From contig OY282380.1 of the NCBI GenBank assembly GCA_958295885.1, forward strand, positions 124,001-188,000: DNA of 64,000 nucleotides. The letters are read 5' to 3'. The first letter of the stretch is position 1; the number at the start of each line of letters is the position of its first letter. Positions 8,817 to 17,714 of the stretch are shown piece after piece. The position numbers and the translations under genes are program-made. This DNA is from Arenicellales bacterium (GTDB lineage Bacteria; Pseudomonadota; Gammaproteobacteria; Arenicellales; JAJDZL01). The notes under the pieces were generated by a model. That model was not told the DNA's origin. It worked only from the letters and a program-made list of their open reading frames with translations, and did no database searches.

Positions 8817-9103
8817 TGATTGCCGCAGCTACATTCGCAGTCTTGATTGGGATGGCCATGCTCCTTGCTCGAGCCTTTCTAGGCCCTACAATTTATGACA
8901 GAATTCTAGCGGTAAACAATTTCGGCACGAAGACGGTTTTGGTCATCGCGCTCTACGGATTCCTGACCGAACGACCTGAATTCCTGGACATTGCAATAGT
9001 TTATGCATTGTGCAACTTCATCGCTACGGTCGCTGTTCTGAAGTACTTTGAATACGGTGACCTAGGCCATGTGGGGCAGCAGCCAGAGGACGAAAAACAA
9101 TAA
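8813..9103 (+). CDS. mrpF: Mrp-type antiporter subunit F
   Basis: 96 residues, the usual size for MrpF, with three membrane helices. Typical features are FLGPTIYDRILAVNNFGTKT and the segment LDIAIVYALCNFIATVAVLKY. It belongs to the membrane domain of the complex. The start ATG overlaps the stop of mrpE, and its last base overlaps the start of mrpG. Confidence 0.92.
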   Translation: MMIAAATFAVLIGMAMLLARAFLGPTIYDRILAVNNFGTKTVLVIALYGFLTERPEFLDIAIVYALCNFIATVAVLKYFEYGDLGHVGQQPEDEKQ

Positions 9104-9423
9104 TGGAACTTGTTCTGACCTGGATTCGAGATGCATGCCTGATTGCAGGAGGCCTCTTTGTTATCTGCGGCAGCTTCGGCATCCTTAGATTTCCAGATTT
9201 CTATACGAGAGTACATGCAGCGGGCGTTACTGAAACCGCTGGCGTAGGACTGATTTTTGTTGGCCTGCTGATAGAAGCCGGTCCGGGATTGACAGCAATA
9301 AAACTGCTGATCATCCTCACATTTCTCTTCTTTACCAATCCGACTTCCTCACATGCACTGGCAAAAGCGGCGCGTCACGGCCAACTCAAACCGCTGCTTG
9401 CGTCAAGAGGAGAAAAGTCATAG
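9103..9423 (+). CDS. mrpG: Mrp-type antiporter subunit G
   Basis: 106 residues with three hydrophobic segments and the MrpG motif GILRFPDFYTRVHAAGVTET, followed by TNPTSSHALAKAA. The start overlaps the end of mrpF (TAATG). In this operon E, F and G come first, as in membrane-bound hydrogenase-type Mrp modules, and not last as in the classical seven-gene mrpABCDEFG order. Confidence 0.92.
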   Translation: MELVLTWIRDACLIAGGLFVICGSFGILRFPDFYTRVHAAGVTETAGVGLIFVGLLIEAGPGLTAIKLLIILTFLFFTNPTSSHALAKAARHGQLKPLLASRGEKS

Positions 9424-9455
9424 AACTTCTGATCAACACTTCACTGCTGATTTTT

Positions 9456-9959
9456 TTGCTGGTTACGGCATTGGTTATTGCTCGTACGACAGTGTTGCTT
9501 GGAGCGGTGATGCTCTACGGCATTTACAGTCTGTTGACAGCAAGCCTGTTCGTGGTTTTAGATGCAGTGGACGTGGCTTTTACTGAAGCCGCCGTTGGTA
9601 CCTGCATTTCAACAATTTTGATGCTTTCCGCACTGTCGTTGACTGGATCGCGCATTGAGATAACACACAAACGAAAACCGGTTCTGGCGCTCCTGACTTC
9701 AACAGTGCTCGGAGCAGCCTTGCTTTTTGGCTTAGCCGACATGCCTCAGTTCGCTGACCCCAACGCACCGGCAAACCTTCACGTAGCACCTTACTATCTT
9801 ACACAGTCCGCAACGGACATTGATATCCCCAATGTGGTTACGTCGGTACTGGCGAGTTATCGAGGGTACGATACTTTGGGTGAGGTTGTAGTGATTTACA
9901 CGGCAGGCATTGGAGTGATCGCACTTCTTGGTGGCTGGCCCCGTCGAAAAAAGAGTTGA
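9456..9959 (+). CDS. DUF4040/MrpA-C-terminal-like subunit (MrpB N-terminal type)
   Basis: At least 167 residues. The front part (LGAVMLYGIYSLLTASLFVVLDAVDVAFTEAAVG) is the DUF4040 module that forms the end of classical MrpA. The rear part (NVVTSVLASYRGYDTLGEVVVIYTAGIG) corresponds to the MbhE/MrpA-tail segment that follows it. So a piece of MrpA exists here as its own gene. The start is uncertain: the frame is open back to the mrpG stop at 9423. The best protein start (IELLINTSLLIF) would need an ATA at 9420 in an ATAG overlap, while the first usual codon is TTG at 9456. It overlaps the frame of the next subunit at its 3-prime end. Confidence 0.85.
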   Translation: MLVTALVIARTTVLLGAVMLYGIYSLLTASLFVVLDAVDVAFTEAAVGTCISTILMLSALSLTGSRIEITHKRKPVLALLTSTVLGAALLFGLADMPQFADPNAPANLHVAPYYLTQSATDIDIPNVVTSVLASYRGYDTLGEVVVIYTAGIGVIALLGGWPRRKKS

Positions 9960-9963
9960 GTCG

Positions 9964-10401
9964 ATGAAGCATCATATCGTTCTCCATTTGATTGGCAAGA
10001 CACTAATTCCATTCATTATGGTGTTTGCCTTATATGTTCAGTTTCATGGCGACTATGGACCCGGCGGAGGATTTCAAGCTGGTGTCATTTTTGGTGCGGG
10101 ATATGTCCTTTATGGTCTCATACTTGGCAAAGAGGCCGCACTAAAGGTAATTCAGATACGATTTGTGCACTTCATGGCAGGAGTCGGAGTTTTACTCTAT
10201 GCCATGGTTGGTGTTGCTGGCATTTTTTTGGGCGGCGAATTTTTAAACTACAGCGTGCTGCTGTCGGATTCAGTCGCAGGGCAACATTTAGGAATTCTCC
10301 TGATTGAGCTCGGGGTTGGTATCACAGTCGCATCTGTCATGATCAGCCTGTTCTTTGCCTTTGCGAACTATAAACATCCGGATGCGCCCGTAGTCGACTA
10401 A
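9964..10401 (+). CDS. mrpB: Mrp-type antiporter subunit B
   Basis: About 145 residues from the ATG at 9964 (start MKHHIVLHLIGKTL). The frame is open further upstream to 9928, but the Met at 9964 fits the family better. Four hydrophobic segments and the MnhB motif FHGDYGPGGGFQAGVIFGAGY identify it. It directly follows the MrpA-tail subunit, with 4 bases between that stop and this start. Confidence 0.9.
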   Translation: MKHHIVLHLIGKTLIPFIMVFALYVQFHGDYGPGGGFQAGVIFGAGYVLYGLILGKEAALKVIQIRFVHFMAGVGVLLYAMVGVAGIFLGGEFLNYSVLLSDSVAGQHLGILLIELGVGITVASVMISLFFAFANYKHPDAPVVD

Positions 10402-10413
10402 CGGGATTGGAAA

Positions 10414-10764
10414 ATGCCTGATTTTTTACCAATCAACTACGTCATCGTCGTAGCTCTCATGATGACAGGACTGTTTATTGTCATTGCGACCAATAATTTT
10501 GTGAAGAAAATTGTTGGACTGAACATTTTCCAGACTTCAGTGTTCGTACTCTATATCAGCATCGGCAAAGTCAGCGGCGGTACGGCACCCATATTGACCG
10601 GTCAACCGGAAACCTACTCCAATCCACTGCCACATGTTCTAATTCTCACTGCAATCGTTGTTGGTGTCGCAACAACGGCATTGGGACTTGCACTGATCGT
10701 GCGAATACGCTCCTCATTCGGAACCATCGACGATTACGACGTCGAGACAGCTGCGAAGAATTAA
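10414..10764 (+). CDS. mrpC: Mrp-type antiporter subunit C (NuoK-like)
   Basis: 116 residues with three membrane helices, related to NuoK of respiratory complex I. The motif NPLPHVLILTAIVVGVATTA is typical of MrpC. Twelve bases separate it from mrpB and only two from the next gene, so it is clearly in the same operon. Confidence 0.92.
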   Translation: MPDFLPINYVIVVALMMTGLFIVIATNNFVKKIVGLNIFQTSVFVLYISIGKVSGGTAPILTGQPETYSNPLPHVLILTAIVVGVATTALGLALIVRIRSSFGTIDDYDVETAAKN

Positions 10765-10766
10765 TC

Positions 10767-12254
10767 GTGCTTATTCAGCATCTGAGTGCGTTTCAAATCA
10801 TCATCCCGCTGCTTGCTGCACCGATTTGTGCGATTTTTGGACGAGCGAGAATTGCCTGGAGCGTGGCTGCTGCCGTAGGCCTGCTATGCATCGTGAACTC
10901 CATTTATCTGTTGGAACATGTCCAATCGGTCAATGTTGTGATCTACTCGCTGGGCGGCTGGGCAGCGCCATTTGGAATAGAGTATCGGATTGACGCGGCG
11001 AATGCATTCATTCTGCTTATCATCAGCATCATCTACTTCATTGGCGTAATCTATGCTCGTTCCAGCATTGGTTCAGAAGTTTCAGACCGAAGTCAAAGAT
11101 GGCTTTACACCGCGTGGATTCTCTGTTTTGCGGGACTTTGTGGCATCACGATCTCAGGTGACGTGTTCAACGTCTTCGTATTTTTAGAAATTTCATCTTT
11201 ATCGACATACATCCTGATCAGTTTCGGATCCGACCGTCGCAGCCTGACTGCTGCACTTCGCTATCTCGTTATGGGAACCATTGCAGCAACGTTTTACCTG
11301 ATCGGTGTCGGACTGCTCTACGCACTCACCGGCACCCTCAACATGGCTGATTTGGCCCAGCGCATGGAAGCCCTTCCGGGAACAGGAACCGCGCTGGTTG
11401 CCTTTGGATTCATCACGGTCGGACTAAGCATCAAAATTGCGGTATTTCCATTTCACAACTGGCTGCCAAATGCATACACCTATGCACCGAGTGCGATAAC
11501 TGCATTTCTCGCGGGAACCGCTACAAAGGCAGCCGTCTACGTGTTCATTCGATTGTGGTTTTCAGTCGTGCCACATGACAATGATTTATTCTATATACCG
11601 ATAATTCAGTCAACAGAATGGATCTTGATTGCGCTAGGAATTCTCGGGGCAGTCATCGCATCGGGGGTCGCCTTTTTCCAAGATGATGTAAAACGACTTC
11701 TTGCTTGGTCGAGCATAGGGCAAATTGGTTATATGGTACTGGGCATAGGACTTGCGTCAGTGGCCGGAATTGCTGCGTCATTTCTGCATATTTTCAATCA
11801 CGCATTGATGAAGACGGCGTTATTTATGGCAGTTGGATGCCTGTTTTTCATGAACGGCGCAACTCAGCTGACCTCACTTAAGAACATGGGTCGAAAAATG
11901 CCCTGGACGATGGCTGCAATCGTAATCTGTGGATTAAGTCTAGTCGGGGTTCCCTTTACCACTGGCTTCATCAGCAAGTGGTACCTGGTTTCCGCCGCTT
12001 TCGAACAAAACCTATGGTGGGTCGCTCTGCTAGTCCTGTTGGGTTCCTTGGTATCAGCAGCGTATGTTTGGAAAATTGTTGAAATTGCTTACTTTAGAGT
12101 TGGAACTGAAAAACAGATTCAAGTGAAAGAAGCACCGCTTTCAATCTTGATACCAACTTGGATCTTGGTGCTCGCAAACATTTATTTCGGCATTAATGCA
12201 CAGTTTACAGGCTCTCAGGCAACCCGCGCCGCGATGGCGGTATTAGGAATGTAG
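10767..12254 (+). CDS. mrpD: Mrp-type antiporter subunit D (NuoM/N-like), first copy
   Basis: 495 residues, start GTG at 10767. It is a polytopic membrane protein of the complex I antiporter-like family. The conserved acidic residue is in FLEISSLSTYILISFG (around residue 145), and lysines in the half-channels lie in FPFHNWLPNAYTYAP and AGTATKAAVYVFIR. The histidine-rich FLHIFNHALMKTALFM follows near residue 340. It translocates protons in exchange for Na+ or K+ in the Mrp complex. It is the first of three such subunits in this operon. Confidence 0.92.
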   Translation: MLIQHLSAFQIIIPLLAAPICAIFGRARIAWSVAAAVGLLCIVNSIYLLEHVQSVNVVIYSLGGWAAPFGIEYRIDAANAFILLIISIIYFIGVIYARSSIGSEVSDRSQRWLYTAWILCFAGLCGITISGDVFNVFVFLEISSLSTYILISFGSDRRSLTAALRYLVMGTIAATFYLIGVGLLYALTGTLNMADLAQRMEALPGTGTALVAFGFITVGLSIKIAVFPFHNWLPNAYTYAPSAITAFLAGTATKAAVYVFIRLWFSVVPHDNDLFYIPIIQSTEWILIALGILGAVIASGVAFFQDDVKRLLAWSSIGQIGYMVLGIGLASVAGIAASFLHIFNHALMKTALFMAVGCLFFMNGATQLTSLKNMGRKMPWTMAAIVICGLSLVGVPFTTGFISKWYLVSAAFEQNLWWVALLVLLGSLVSAAYVWKIVEIAYFRVGTEKQIQVKEAPLSILIPTWILVLANIYFGINAQFTGSQATRAAMAVLGM

Positions 12255-12258
12255 TGTC

Positions 12259-13722
12259 ATGAGTTTCGCCCAATACAGCCAATTTTTATGCATTTTGGTT
12301 CCGCTGGGGGCAGCAGTGATCATCCGACTGCTTGACAAGAATCCCAATCTGCGGGAAGGCGTCACCATCAGCGCTGCGGTCATCACGTTCCTGTTGGTTG
12401 CATCGAACTATTCCACTGTAGCTTCGGGCGCGACTCCAAGTTTCACGATCATTCAACCGTTTTCACCCATTGAAATCGCGTTGGAGGCGGAACCTCTAGG
12501 GATGCTGTTCGCACTGATGGCGAGTTTTCTTTGGATTGTCACCTCGATCTACTCGATTGGATACATGAGAGGACACCATGAAGAAAATCAAACTCGTTTC
12601 TACGTGTTCTTTGCAATCGCGATCGGCAGCGTGATGGGTGTTGCCTTTGCGGCCAACGGATTTACGCTGTTTCTGTTTTATGAAATACTGACATTATCGA
12701 CATTTCCACTTGTAACGCACGCCGGCAGCGAAGAAGCAAAGCGTGCGGGAAGAATTTATCTGTTCCTGCTGCTAGGGACATCCGTTGGCTTTTTTCTGTT
12801 TGCACTGATTTGGACCTGGGTGCTGACCGGCAGTCTGGATTTCGAAAAAGGCGGCATCTTCGATGATGAATTAAGCCGCACCACATTGAATTTTCTGCTG
12901 CTGCTTTATGTTTTTGGTATCGGAAAAGCCGCACTCATGCCCTTTCACCGCTGGCTGCCTTCAGCAATGGTGGCCCCCACTCCCGTCAGTGCGCTGCTGC
13001 ATGCGGTTGCGGTCGTCAAAGCGGGGGTGTTTTCTATATTAAAAATATGCGTATATTTCTTTGGCATTGATCTGCTGTATGAATTGGACATTCATCGATT
13101 TCTTGCGTATGTTGCGGCCTTCACGATTATCGCAACCGGCGTTATTGCCCTGCGCAAAGACAATTTGAAAGCTCGGCTTGCATATTCAACGATTGGACAG
13201 CTCTCCTACATCGTCCTAGGAGCGTTGGTCGCCAATGGATGGGGAATCATTGGCGGTGGAATGCATATGCTGATGCATGGCTTCGGAAAAATCACACTGT
13301 TTTTTGGAGCAGGCGCAATCCTGGTCGCCACTCATAAGAAGCAAATCAGTCAGCTGAAGGGAATTGGAAGAAGAATGCCTGTGACAATGGTGGCATTTTT
13401 CATCGGCTGTGTAGCCATCGTCGGAGCGCCTCCGACCGGTGGAATGTGGAGCAAATGGTATTTGCTTCTGGGTACGGCCCAGTCAGGAGACTGGCTGCTT
13501 ACAGCTGCACTCGTCGTCGGATCACTGCTGAGCGCAGCTTATCTGATGCCTATGGCAGTCAAAGCATTTTACCCTGTGGATGGCGAAACTGCCACCGTCA
13601 CTGAAGCACCACGCACAATACAATTGGCGATGGTGATCTGCGCGACGGGATGCCTGGTCTTGTTTTTCGCACCCGATTTTGCCTATGAACTTATTTTCAT
13701 GATCGCACAGCAGGCGCCCTGA
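12259..13722 (+). CDS. Mrp-type antiporter subunit D homologue, second copy
   Basis: 487 residues, again the complex I antiporter-like fold. Landmarks are FLFYEILTLSTFPLVTHAG (acidic residue), GIGKAALMPFHRWLPSAMV, ALLHAVAVVKAGVFSILK and GGGMHMLMHGFGKITLFF. The ALLHA...VKAG type is closer to NuoL/NuoM than the neighbouring copy, so the three large subunits of the operon are not simple recent duplicates. It starts 4 bases after the mrpD stop and is followed with one base gap by a small membrane protein gene. Confidence 0.9.
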   Translation: MSFAQYSQFLCILVPLGAAVIIRLLDKNPNLREGVTISAAVITFLLVASNYSTVASGATPSFTIIQPFSPIEIALEAEPLGMLFALMASFLWIVTSIYSIGYMRGHHEENQTRFYVFFAIAIGSVMGVAFAANGFTLFLFYEILTLSTFPLVTHAGSEEAKRAGRIYLFLLLGTSVGFFLFALIWTWVLTGSLDFEKGGIFDDELSRTTLNFLLLLYVFGIGKAALMPFHRWLPSAMVAPTPVSALLHAVAVVKAGVFSILKICVYFFGIDLLYELDIHRFLAYVAAFTIIATGVIALRKDNLKARLAYSTIGQLSYIVLGALVANGWGIIGGGMHMLMHGFGKITLFFGAGAILVATHKKQISQLKGIGRRMPVTMVAFFIGCVAIVGAPPTGGMWSKWYLLLGTAQSGDWLLTAALVVGSLLSAAYLMPMAVKAFYPVDGETATVTEAPRTIQLAMVICATGCLVLFFAPDFAYELIFMIAQQAP

Positions 13723-13723
13723 C

Positions 13724-13987
13724 ATGAGCAGACGATCGGATCATTCATCCAATAACGAACCCCGCAGAGCGGTCGGTCTCAGGAAAATACTGGGCTGGTT
13801 TTATGCCGCCTGCGTCGTATTCTTAGGTCTCGATCTCTTCATTCATCGACACGTCACGCATCCTTGGGAAAATCTTCTGTTTTTCTATTGCGTTTTCGGA
13901 TTCGTAGCCTGTGTGATACTCGTTGTCGTTGCGAAGTGGATGCGCAAACCTCTCATGCGAAGTGAAGATTATTACGATCATGACTGA
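13724..13987 (+). CDS. small two-helix membrane protein of the Mrp operon
   Basis: 87 residues: a basic polar N-terminus, two hydrophobic segments (around residues 24-40 and 50-68, with HRHVTHPWENLLFF between them) and a charged tail ending EDYYDHD. I do not recognise a named family. It is wedged between two large subunits, one base after one stop and overlapping the next start by 8 bases, so it is very likely an accessory subunit or assembly factor of this antiporter. Confidence 0.8.
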   Translation: MSRRSDHSSNNEPRRAVGLRKILGWFYAACVVFLGLDLFIHRHVTHPWENLLFFYCVFGFVACVILVVVAKWMRKPLMRSEDYYDHD

Positions 13988-15668
13988 CATTCCTCCGTTT
14001 GCAATCTTCTTTTTCGGTGCGATTGTCGCACTGTTTCTACGGGGAAAACTGCTTTCGTCCTGGGTCATAGCGGTGCCGGTCGTCAGTGGCCTGCTGCTGC
14101 TGTCGAACTCGCATGATTTGACGCTGCAAACTTCAGTTGCAGGACTCACTCTCACTCTCTACAAGAGCGATCAGCTGAGTCTCGTTTTCGGTTACGTATT
14201 TCACATCGCCGCAATATTGGGTGGAATATTTTCCTGGCGCGTCGACGATTCCCTGCACCAGTCTTCAGCTCTGGCTTATGCGGGCAGCGCTTTAGGCGCA
14301 GTGTTTTGCGGCGACCTGATCTCACTTTTCCTTTTCTGGGAACTGATGGCGTTCGTTTCCACGTATTTGGTGCTCGGCAGGGGAACCGACAGAGCGGTTC
14401 GAGCGGGAATTCGATATCTGATCATTCAAATCGTATCGGGACTGCTGCTGCTTGCCGGATCGGTTTTGCACTATTACCAAACCGGCAGCCTGGAATTTAC
14501 CCATATTGGACTGTCTGGATTTGCGTCGGCATTGATTTTCATCGCATTCGGAATCAAGTGCGCATTTCCTTTACTCCATAACTGGCTTACTGATGCCTAT
14601 CCAGAGTCAACTCCAGCCGGAACAGTATTTCTTAGTGCCTTTACCACGAAAGTGGCGGTTTACGCTCTTGCCAGAGGGTTTGCGGGCACCGAATCTCTGA
14701 TCTATATCGGTACGATCATGACCTGCTTTCCCATCTTTTACGCAGTGATCGAAAATGACCTCAGGAGAGTTCTGGCCTACAGCATGATCAACCAAATCGG
14801 ATTCATGGTCTGTGGTATCGGAATCGGTACGGAACTCGCAGTCAACGGCGCGGTTGCACACGCATTCAACGACATCATTTTTAAAGGACTGCTGATGATG
14901 TCGATGGGTGCAGTCTTGTACCGAACCGGAAAAATGAACGGTTCCGACCTGGGCGGACTGTACAGGTCAATGCCGAAGACAGCTACTCTGTGCATTGTTG
15001 GAGCTGCATCGATTTCTGCCTTCCCGCTGTTCAGCGGCTTTGTCAGCAAGTCGATGGTAATGACCGCAGCGCTGGAAGAAGGCTATGTTGTCATCTGGAT
15101 CGCGCTATTGTTCGCCTCAGCAGGCGTCTTTCATCATGCAGGCATAAAAATTCCATTCTTTGCATTCTTTGCACATGACTCTGGGATCAGAACCAAAGAG
15201 GCTCCCACGAGCATGCTGATCGCGATGGGGATCGCAGCGGTACTGTGCATCGGCATTGGATCTTTTCCAAGTCTGCTTTATTCCATCCTGCCTTACTCCA
15301 CGGACTACAACCCTTATGATGTAACCCACGTGCTGGCACAGATTCAGCTGCTGGTATTTTCCGCATTGGCCTTTGTTTGGCTTAAGCTGTCTGGAATCTA
15401 CCCGCCAGAGCTGCGAGGTCTTAATATTGATGCTGAATGGGTTTATCGAAGAGGCTTGCATTCGGCGTACAAAGCACTCTCTGCTTTGATGCATAGCGTC
15501 TTAAACGACATCTATGCTTTGCTGATCGGATCAATGAAGCAGATTTATCATTGGATTTTTCAGTCGAGCCGCGTAGTCTCCCGTCTGGCAAAAGAAACGA
15601 CCATAGACGTAATGGTGCTTGGTGTTCTGATGCTGTTCGCTGGCTTCCTGTTTTTGATGTTCGCCTAG
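13980..15668 (+). CDS. Mrp-type antiporter large subunit (NuoL/MrpD-like), third copy
   Basis: The natural start is ATG at 13980 (MTDIPPFAIFFFG), overlapping the previous gene, giving 562 residues. The frame is open further upstream inside that gene. It contains FLFWELMAFVSTYLVLG, FPLLHNWLTDAYPESTP, FTTKVAVYALARGF and AHAFNDIIFKGLLMMS, the acidic, lysine and histidine positions of the proton-channel subunits. The C-terminal 120 residues add an amphipathic stretch and a final hydrophobic helix, a little like the lateral arm of NuoL. It is the last gene of the operon. I see no clear terminator after it. Confidence 0.9.
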   Translation: MTDIPPFAIFFFGAIVALFLRGKLLSSWVIAVPVVSGLLLLSNSHDLTLQTSVAGLTLTLYKSDQLSLVFGYVFHIAAILGGIFSWRVDDSLHQSSALAYAGSALGAVFCGDLISLFLFWELMAFVSTYLVLGRGTDRAVRAGIRYLIIQIVSGLLLLAGSVLHYYQTGSLEFTHIGLSGFASALIFIAFGIKCAFPLLHNWLTDAYPESTPAGTVFLSAFTTKVAVYALARGFAGTESLIYIGTIMTCFPIFYAVIENDLRRVLAYSMINQIGFMVCGIGIGTELAVNGAVAHAFNDIIFKGLLMMSMGAVLYRTGKMNGSDLGGLYRSMPKTATLCIVGAASISAFPLFSGFVSKSMVMTAALEEGYVVIWIALLFASAGVFHHAGIKIPFFAFFAHDSGIRTKEAPTSMLIAMGIAAVLCIGIGSFPSLLYSILPYSTDYNPYDVTHVLAQIQLLVFSALAFVWLKLSGIYPPELRGLNIDAEWVYRRGLHSAYKALSALMHSVLNDIYALLIGSMKQIYHWIFQSSRVVSRLAKETTIDVMVLGVLMLFAGFLFLMFA

Positions 15669-16108
15669 CAAGAAGGCCAGTTTTAGGAAATTCTTCAACC
15701 TTCCGCCGCTAGGAATCATCTAGGTGTGACTGGCTGCTCAAATTCATTCAAAGTCATTGTTCTCTCCGCAAGCTCTCGCAAGGGAAATCTGGGATATTTC
15801 CGAAATTCATACGTAGAAGGTGCTGAAGGTCGCTTGTTCGATGTTGAAAAATCAAAGCGAATTTGACCCACGAAGGAGAACCTTCGGGAAGGTCGCGTGA
15901 GCAAAAACTGATCGAACTTTGAAATCTTAACTTGGGAGGCCTGATGAAACGGGATCGATTTTTATAGCGAAGACGAATCTGCCATATTTTGACTTTACAA
16001 ATGGTGGGAAGCCCCCTCGAAGCGGGTAGGGAAATTTCAGTAAATCTGAATGAAAATGAACTTACTTGGACTGGCCGAGCATTGCACTGCATTGCCGTCA
16101 AGCGCGAT
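15669..16108. other. about 440 bp of repeat debris
   Basis: No intact gene. It contains one copy of a dispersed repeat (15697-15830) and the outer part of an inverted IS66 end. Confidence 0.4.
15697..15830 (+). repeat. dispersed repeat, copy 1 (partner at 24750-24885)
   Basis: Starts with TTCTTCAACCTTCCGCCGCT and AGGAATCATCTAGG and ends with ATTTCCGAAATTCATACG. The same succession, about 75-80 percent alike by eye, occurs in the same orientation at 24750-24885. The two copies bracket the whole IS/Rpn region between the Mrp operon and the restriction operon. Confidence 0.6.
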
Positions 16109-16220
16109 TTACACCGCGTCAAACGAGCTGTCTCCTTGGCAGGACATCGACTGCAGGCGGCTGGAGATGCGACAGTAAGCTTGGGCGTAATCATAGTTTC
16201 GGAAGGTTCCTGAGAACTTC
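16005..16220 (-). repeat. IS66-type 3-prime end scar (copy 2, inverted)
   Basis: The reverse strand shares CTGCAGTCGATGTCCTGCCAAG, TTGACGCGGTG, CTTGACGGCAATGC and GTCCAAGTAA, in the same order and spacing, with the IS66 remnant end at 22230-22400, including the GC-rich CCCGCTTCG segment outside it. Confidence 0.65.
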
Positions 16221-16280
16221 TGTTTGACTTTCGCCATTCGGATGTGGCGCTCGGGTCGAGAGCCACAAACCGCGGCTGAA
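16109..16280 (-). pseudogene. C-terminal fragment of an IS66-family transposase
   Basis: The minus strand encodes RPERHIRMAKVKQKFSGTFR, then AQAYCRISSRLQSMSCQG. This is the typical end of IS66 TnpC-type transposases (known form AERxIRMxKVxQKxSGxFR...FCRIRSYxxT). Only this C-terminal part remains. It lies just beyond the inferred right end of the intact IS110, so the IS110 appears to sit next to, or inside, an older IS66 copy. Confidence 0.65.
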
Positions 16281-16409
16281 TCGTGATCAGATGCAGTCGG
16301 CCGATGCCAGCCCAGCTGCCCGTCTCGAGCGCTGCTTATCAGCGCGGCGGACTTCGTATGATTTGTCAAGTCTAAAACCAGTAAGAATGTCCGCTCCAAT
16401 TGATTGACT

Positions 16410-17666
16410 CTAGGCGGCCTCTTGTAGACTGTCTGGGGCTTGATATAAGGAATTGCTGCGAAGCATGGCGCAGACTACGTTGAGCAAGCGATCGCCGACC
16501 GTTCGCAAGGCTTGTCCATGAGATTTCCCTCGCTGACGCAAGGCCTTATATTTCTGCTTGCAGCGAGCATCGTGCAGACAGGCATTGGCCGTCCAGTGGT
16601 AAAGCGCGTTTTGGAGCAGCTGATTGACTGCGCGTCGCTGGCACACCACGAGTTTACGTCCGGAACGTTTGGTCACCGGCGCGACGCCACTGAGCGTGCG
16701 CAAAGCACTATAGTTTCTTTGTTTCAACGCCGGTTCTGCTTCTGAGAACAGCACCGCCATGGTGTTGATGCCGAGTCCGGGCACCGACTGTAAGATTTCA
16801 ACATCACTGTATTGAGCGTCGGTGGCGCTGGCATCGTCGTCTTCGATCGGAGAATTCTGCTTGGCGTCAATGATGTCTTTGATCTTCCGATCGCAGGTTT
16901 CAAGCAGCTGGAGCAGCAGCCGAAACTGCTGCACCAGGTTGTTGACTTGAAGGGCTCGCGCCGGGGCGATCAGTTTGCTTCCTGGCAGCGGCGGCTGACG
17001 CAGCAGCTGCTGCAGGGTCGGGGCATCAATGCGACGAATGCGATGCTGCTTGAGTAATTTTTTCAAAGTGCCAAGCTGCAGACGACGCGCCTGATCGGGG
17101 GTTGGAGCTTTGAGCAGAAGCTGCAGGAACCACTTTTGTGAGACATCTTTGACGGCCATTAAGGCGGCTGGAAAATAGGACCATAGAAGTTCCTTCAACT
17201 GATTGCAATATTTGACTTTTTGCTTGACCAGCTGGTCTCTTTCATGAACCAAGGTGCGCAGCAGATGCTGCTGTTCGGTCAGTGCTGGAGCGAGTCGAAA
17301 AGCATCGCCGTCGGTCGCAAGCGCACGGGCGATGACGAACGCATCGCGGCGGTCATCTTTGGCACCGGCAGGCGAGAGTCGGTCGCGGAAGCGGTTGGAC
17401 TGCAGCGGATTGATGGAGAACACTTCCAAGTCGTGCGCCTGCAAGGCTAAGACCAGCGGGCCATGTGGTACTTCGAGCCCTACCTTCAGCTGCTGCGCAT
17501 CGCCGCCTGTGGTCTGCAGCAGCCATGGCGCCAGCTCAATGAGATGCTCAGAGGTGTGAACAAAGTTACGCCGAGCGAGGATTTGCAGATTTGCATCGAG
17601 CACACAGACTTCATGTCGAGTTCGTCCCCAGTCGATGCCGACATAACAGTTGGGTTGAGATTGCAT
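16410..17666 (-). CDS. IS110-family transposase
   Basis: 418 residues from the ATG at 17666 (start MQSQPNCYVGIDWG). The longer frame upstream has no family sequence. The N-terminal RuvC-like DEDD domain shows Asp in CYVGIDWGRTRHEV, Glu in VGLEVPHGPLVL and the pair in AGAKDDRRDAFVIARAL. The C-terminal Tnp domain shows LQSVPGLGINTMAVL and TLSGVAPVTKRSGRK with its serine. The protein should cut and join DNA under guidance of the element's bridge RNA. It appears full length and uninterrupted, so the element may be active. It is a relative of, not identical to, the copy at 34878. Confidence 0.93.
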   Translation of the reverse strand: MQSQPNCYVGIDWGRTRHEVCVLDANLQILARRNFVHTSEHLIELAPWLLQTTGGDAQQLKVGLEVPHGPLVLALQAHDLEVFSINPLQSNRFRDRLSPAGAKDDRRDAFVIARALATDGDAFRLAPALTEQQHLLRTLVHERDQLVKQKVKYCNQLKELLWSYFPAALMAVKDVSQKWFLQLLLKAPTPDQARRLQLGTLKKLLKQHRIRRIDAPTLQQLLRQPPLPGSKLIAPARALQVNNLVQQFRLLLQLLETCDRKIKDIIDAKQNSPIEDDDASATDAQYSDVEILQSVPGLGINTMAVLFSEAEPALKQRNYSALRTLSGVAPVTKRSGRKLVVCQRRAVNQLLQNALYHWTANACLHDARCKQKYKALRQRGKSHGQALRTVGDRLLNVVCAMLRSNSLYQAPDSLQEAA

Positions 17667-17714
17667 GGTTAAGTTCCTCGGGGATGGGATTGAGTTATAC
17701 TCAAAAACGGATGA

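Noticed and set aside
15754..16266. 170-codon minus frame
   Set aside because: It crosses an IS66 end and a dispersed repeat and has no family text. The IS66 C-terminal fragment lies in another frame.
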